Assembly: GCA_964347545.1 (NCBI GenBank)
Contig: CAYFZZ010000337.1
Location: forward strand, 1 to 8,908
Direction of reading: 5' to 3'
Length of the DNA stretch: 8,908 bases
DNA from: CS4-C045 sp964347545
GTDB lineage: Bacteria > Planctomycetota > Planctomycetia > Pirellulales > UBA7805
Under the pieces are notes generated by a model. It had not been told where the DNA came from, did no database searches, and saw only the letters and a list, made by a program, of their open reading frames with translations. Positions 6,849-8,908 of the stretch are shown piece after piece. Positions within the stretch are counted from its first letter, which is position 1. Every line of letters begins with the position of its first letter. The position numbers and the translations under genes were made by a program.

Positions 6849-6869
6849 GCTGGGGCGAGGGGGGATGGG

Positions 6870-8429
6870 ATGGCAGAACGTGAGCTGGGGCGGTTGTGGC
6901 CGCATGACGAGCACAATCGGCGGTGGGAGGCGAATGTCCGTCCGCCGGATTGGGTCAACCCCACCCCGCAGGCGGCCTACCACCTGGTGGTGATCGGGGC
7001 GGGGACGGCGGGGCTGGTCACCGCCGCCGGGGCCGCCGCTCTGGGCGCTCGGGTGGCGCTGGTCGAACGCCAGCTGCTGGGCGGGGACTGCCTGAACGTG
7101 GGCTGCGTACCGTCCAAGGGGCTGTTGCGGTCGGCGCGGGCGGCGGCCGCCGTGCGGGAGGCGGCCCCGTTCGGCGTCCGCCTGGCCAGGGACGTCGAGG
7201 TTGATTTTGGCCAGGCGATGGAGCGGATGCGGCGGCTGCGAGCAAGGATCAGTCCCCACGATTCGGCTCGTCGCTTTACCCAGCTGGGCGTGGACGTCTT
7301 CTTTGGCCAGGCCGCGTTTGTCGACGGGCGGACGCTGAGCGTCACGCCGCCGGATGGACCGGCCCGCACCCTCCAGTTTCGCAAGGCGGTAATCGCCACC
7401 GGCACCCGCCCCGCGATCCCCCCTATCGCCGGGCTGGAAACGGTCTCCTATCTGACCAACGAAAACCTCTTCAGTCTTACCGAACTTCCCGGGCGGTTCG
7501 CCGTGGTGGGCACCGGACCGGTCGGTTGCGAGATGGCTCAAGCCTTCGCTCGGCTGGGCAGCCAGGTCTGGATCTTTGGCCGCAGCGGGCAGCTGCTGTC
7601 GCGCGAAGACCCCGACGCGGCCGCGGTCATCGCCCGGCAGTTCCAGCGGGAGGGCGTAGGGCTGATGCTGCACAGCGAAGGGATGCGGCTGAGCCCCGTG
7701 GGCGGGGACCAGATCCAGGTCCAGGTCCAGCAGCGGGGCGATCCGACAGAATTGACGGTCGATCGGCTGTTAGTGGCCGTCGGCCGCCAACCGAACCAGG
7801 AAGGGTTGAACCTGGAAGCGGTCCAGGTGGACTACGACCATCAGGGGGTGAAGGTCAACGACTACCTGCAGACGACCCATCCGCGGATCTACGCCGCCGG
7901 CGATATCTGTTCGAATTTCAAATTCACCCACGCGGCCGACTTTCAGGCGCGGATCGTGATCCAGAACGCCCTGTTTGCGGTGGGCCCGCTGGGGCGGAGG
8001 CGGGCCAGCCGGTTGCGGATCCCCTGGACCACCTACACCTCGCCCGAGGTCGCCCACGTGGGCCTCTCCCAGCGGACGGCGGCAGAGACGGGCGTGGCGG
8101 TGGATACCTATCTGCAGCCGCTGGCCGAGGTCGACCGGGCCGTGCTGGACGGCCAGGAGGAGGGCTTCGTCAAGGTCCATACTCGGCAAGGCAGCGATCG
8201 GATCGTGGGGGCCACGATCGTCGCGGAAAACGCGGGGGACATGATTGGCGAGATCACGCTGGCCATGCAGGCCGGCCTGGGCCTGGCCCAACTGGGGGCC
8301 ACGATTCATCCGTATCCGACCCAAGCCGAAGCGATCCGCAAGCTGGGCGATCAGTTTCAACGCGCTCGACTGACCCCCACCACCCGGCGGATTTTAGACT
8401 GGCTGCGTCGGCTGAACGTGGGCCGCTGA
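6870..8429 (+). CDS. MerA-like FAD-dependent pyridine nucleotide-disulfide oxidoreductase
   Basis: This 519-residue cytoplasmic flavoprotein belongs to the lipoamide dehydrogenase/glutathione reductase/MerA family. Residues 1-38 are an extension (RPPDWVNPTPQAAYHL) that I associate with planctomycete homologues. The FAD site is GAGTAG (43-48) and the redox-active pair is C74-C79 in GGDCLNVGCVPSK. The NAD(P) site is GTGPVGCE (214-221), and SREDP after its second strand resembles MerA and fits NADPH better than NADH. The second FAD motif is YAAGD (341-345). In the dimerisation domain, HPYPTQAE (480-487) puts Y482 where lipoamide dehydrogenase has its catalytic His; MerA also has Tyr there. The C-terminal Cys-Cys pair and NmerA domain of true MerA are absent, so mercury reduction is unlikely and the substrate is unknown. 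The ATG at 6870 follows a GAGGGGGG ribosome-site-like run. Confidence 0.92.
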   Translation: MAERELGRLWPHDEHNRRWEANVRPPDWVNPTPQAAYHLVVIGAGTAGLVTAAGAAALGARVALVERQLLGGDCLNVGCVPSKGLLRSARAAAAVREAAPFGVRLARDVEVDFGQAMERMRRLRARISPHDSARRFTQLGVDVFFGQAAFVDGRTLSVTPPDGPARTLQFRKAVIATGTRPAIPPIAGLETVSYLTNENLFSLTELPGRFAVVGTGPVGCEMAQAFARLGSQVWIFGRSGQLLSREDPDAAAVIARQFQREGVGLMLHSEGMRLSPVGGDQIQVQVQQRGDPTELTVDRLLVAVGRQPNQEGLNLEAVQVDYDHQGVKVNDYLQTTHPRIYAAGDICSNFKFTHAADFQARIVIQNALFAVGPLGRRRASRLRIPWTTYTSPEVAHVGLSQRTAAETGVAVDTYLQPLAEVDRAVLDGQEEGFVKVHTRQGSDRIVGATIVAENAGDMIGEITLAMQAGLGLAQLGATIHPYPTQAEAIRKLGDQFQRARLTPTTRRILDWLRRLNVGR

Positions 8430-8442
8430 ACGGCCGCGGCCC
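8420..8442 (+). terminator. GC-rich hairpin over the oxidoreductase stop codon
   Basis: GGGCCGC (8420-8426) pairs perfectly with GCGGCCC (8436-8442), leaving a 9-nt loop that contains the TGA stop at 8427-8429. A second inverted repeat follows: GGCGGACCG (8449-8457) with CGGTCCGCC (8492-8500). Neither has a U-tract, so termination is only suggested. Confidence 0.3.
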
Positions 8443-8539
8443 TCCGTCGGCGGACCGGCTCTTCCGCTGGCTGCCGACCCGCGGCGGGACTCGGTCCGCC
8501 ACGGCCTCCTGCGGGCGACCTGCCGGTGGCTGCCGGCCG

Positions 8540-8548
8540 TGTTATAAT
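8540..8548 (+). promoter_or_regulatory. Extended -10 promoter (TGTTATAAT) for the DUF1080 gene
   Basis: TG at 8540-8541 followed by TATAAT at 8543-8548 is a perfect extended -10 in otherwise very GC-rich DNA. The -35 position (about 8520-8525, CTGCCG) matches TTGACA poorly, as is usual for extended -10 promoters. Transcription would start near 8555 and leave a leader of about 118 nt before the ATG at 8673. It lies in the 243-bp gap after the oxidoreductase, so the DUF1080 gene is probably a separate unit. Confidence 0.55.
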
Positions 8549-8672
8549 TCGCGGCGTGCGGGTGCCTGCGTGGCGGGGCGGCCAGCCGCGGCGGACCTGT
8601 CCGCGTCCCCCTGACCCACCGGATGCCCGTTTTATTTGCCATTCGCAGCCTGGAACATAAAGCGCCACGGAC

Positions 8673-8908
8673 ATGCAGTATCTCGCGACGATCGGTCGGG
8701 GCATTTTAACCTGGGGGATCCTGGCTGCGACGACGGTGGTCGCGGCCGACGAACCGGGGGAGGGGTGGATCCGCTTGTTTGACGGCCAGTCGCTGGAGGG
8801 GTGGCGAGCGAGCGAAAACGTGGAGAGTTGGAGCGTGCGGGAGGGGGCGATCGTCGCGGACGGGCCGCGCAGCCACTTGTTCTACGTCGGTCCGCACGCG
8901 CCCTTCAA
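8673..8908 (+). CDS. Secreted DUF1080 (3-keto-disaccharide hydrolase-like) protein, 3' partial
   Basis: The frame opens with an ATG at 8673 and stays open to the window end (78 full codons). Residues 1-25 (MQYLATIGRGILTWGILAA, then TTVVAA) form a signal peptide with likely cleavage before D26. The mature part reads GWIRLFDGQSLEGWRA, then WSVREGAIVADG, which is the start of DUF1080 domains: a Leu-Phe-x-Gly core, then Leu-x-Gly-Trp, then Trp-x-Val-x-x-Gly. The family has a jelly-roll glucanase-like fold, is greatly expanded in planctomycetes, and includes 3-keto-disaccharide hydrolases; the substrate here is unknown. The ribosome site is weak. An extended -10 promoter lies about 125 bp upstream. 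The catalytic region is beyond the window. Confidence 0.85.
   Translation, partial: MQYLATIGRGILTWGILAATTVVAADEPGEGWIRLFDGQSLEGWRASENVESWSVREGAIVADGPRSHLFYVGPHAPF

Noticed and set aside
6870..8429. Mercury resistance (mer) operon
   Set aside because: There is no MerR, MerT or MerP and the C-terminal vicinal cysteines are missing, so only a MerA-like family call is supported.

Overview
This GC-rich window most likely comes from a planctomycete (Pirellulales-like). The support is a DUF1080 protein with a signal peptide, a secreted parallel beta-helix protein, a MerA-like flavoprotein with an N-terminal extension I associate with planctomycetes, weak Shine-Dalgarno use, and palindromic intergenic elements of a kind I remember from such genomes. 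This assignment comes from family knowledge and style, not from a database search.

Layout. Nt 1-2002 (+) is the 3' part of a Wzz/GumC-type polysaccharide co-polymerase whose start lies upstream of the window. Nt 2003-2546 is a convergent gap holding an 11-copy, 14-bp tandem array and a run of hairpins. Nt 2547-3917 (-) is an exported right-handed beta-helix protein. A 220-bp divergent gap follows, then birA (4138-4923, +), a CPA2-type cation:proton antiporter with a C-terminal TrkA-N domain (4981-6639, +), a 230-bp gap with a perfect 21-bp inverted repeat, and a MerA-like FAD disulfide oxidoreductase (6870-8429, +). After a 243-bp gap with a good extended -10 promoter, a DUF1080 protein starts at 8673 and runs off the window.

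How the genes relate. The co-polymerase would act in export or chain-length control of a surface polysaccharide. The beta-helix and DUF1080 proteins are also envelope or exported proteins that may handle carbohydrates, but no operon joins them. birA, the antiporter and the oxidoreductase lie on one strand but have separate housekeeping, ion or redox roles; only birA and the antiporter (57-bp gap) look possibly co-transcribed.

Main discovery candidate. The cytoplasmic C-terminus of the co-polymerase, where Wzc-type proteins carry a BY-kinase, instead carries a domain that reads like a tyrosine recombinase (phage integrase) catalytic domain. Nearly all of its catalytic residues are replaced (Arg I to Ser, Lys lost, His to Glu, His/Trp to Arg, Tyr to Trp). 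It looks like a membrane-anchored, catalytically dead recombinase fold joined to a polysaccharide export protein.
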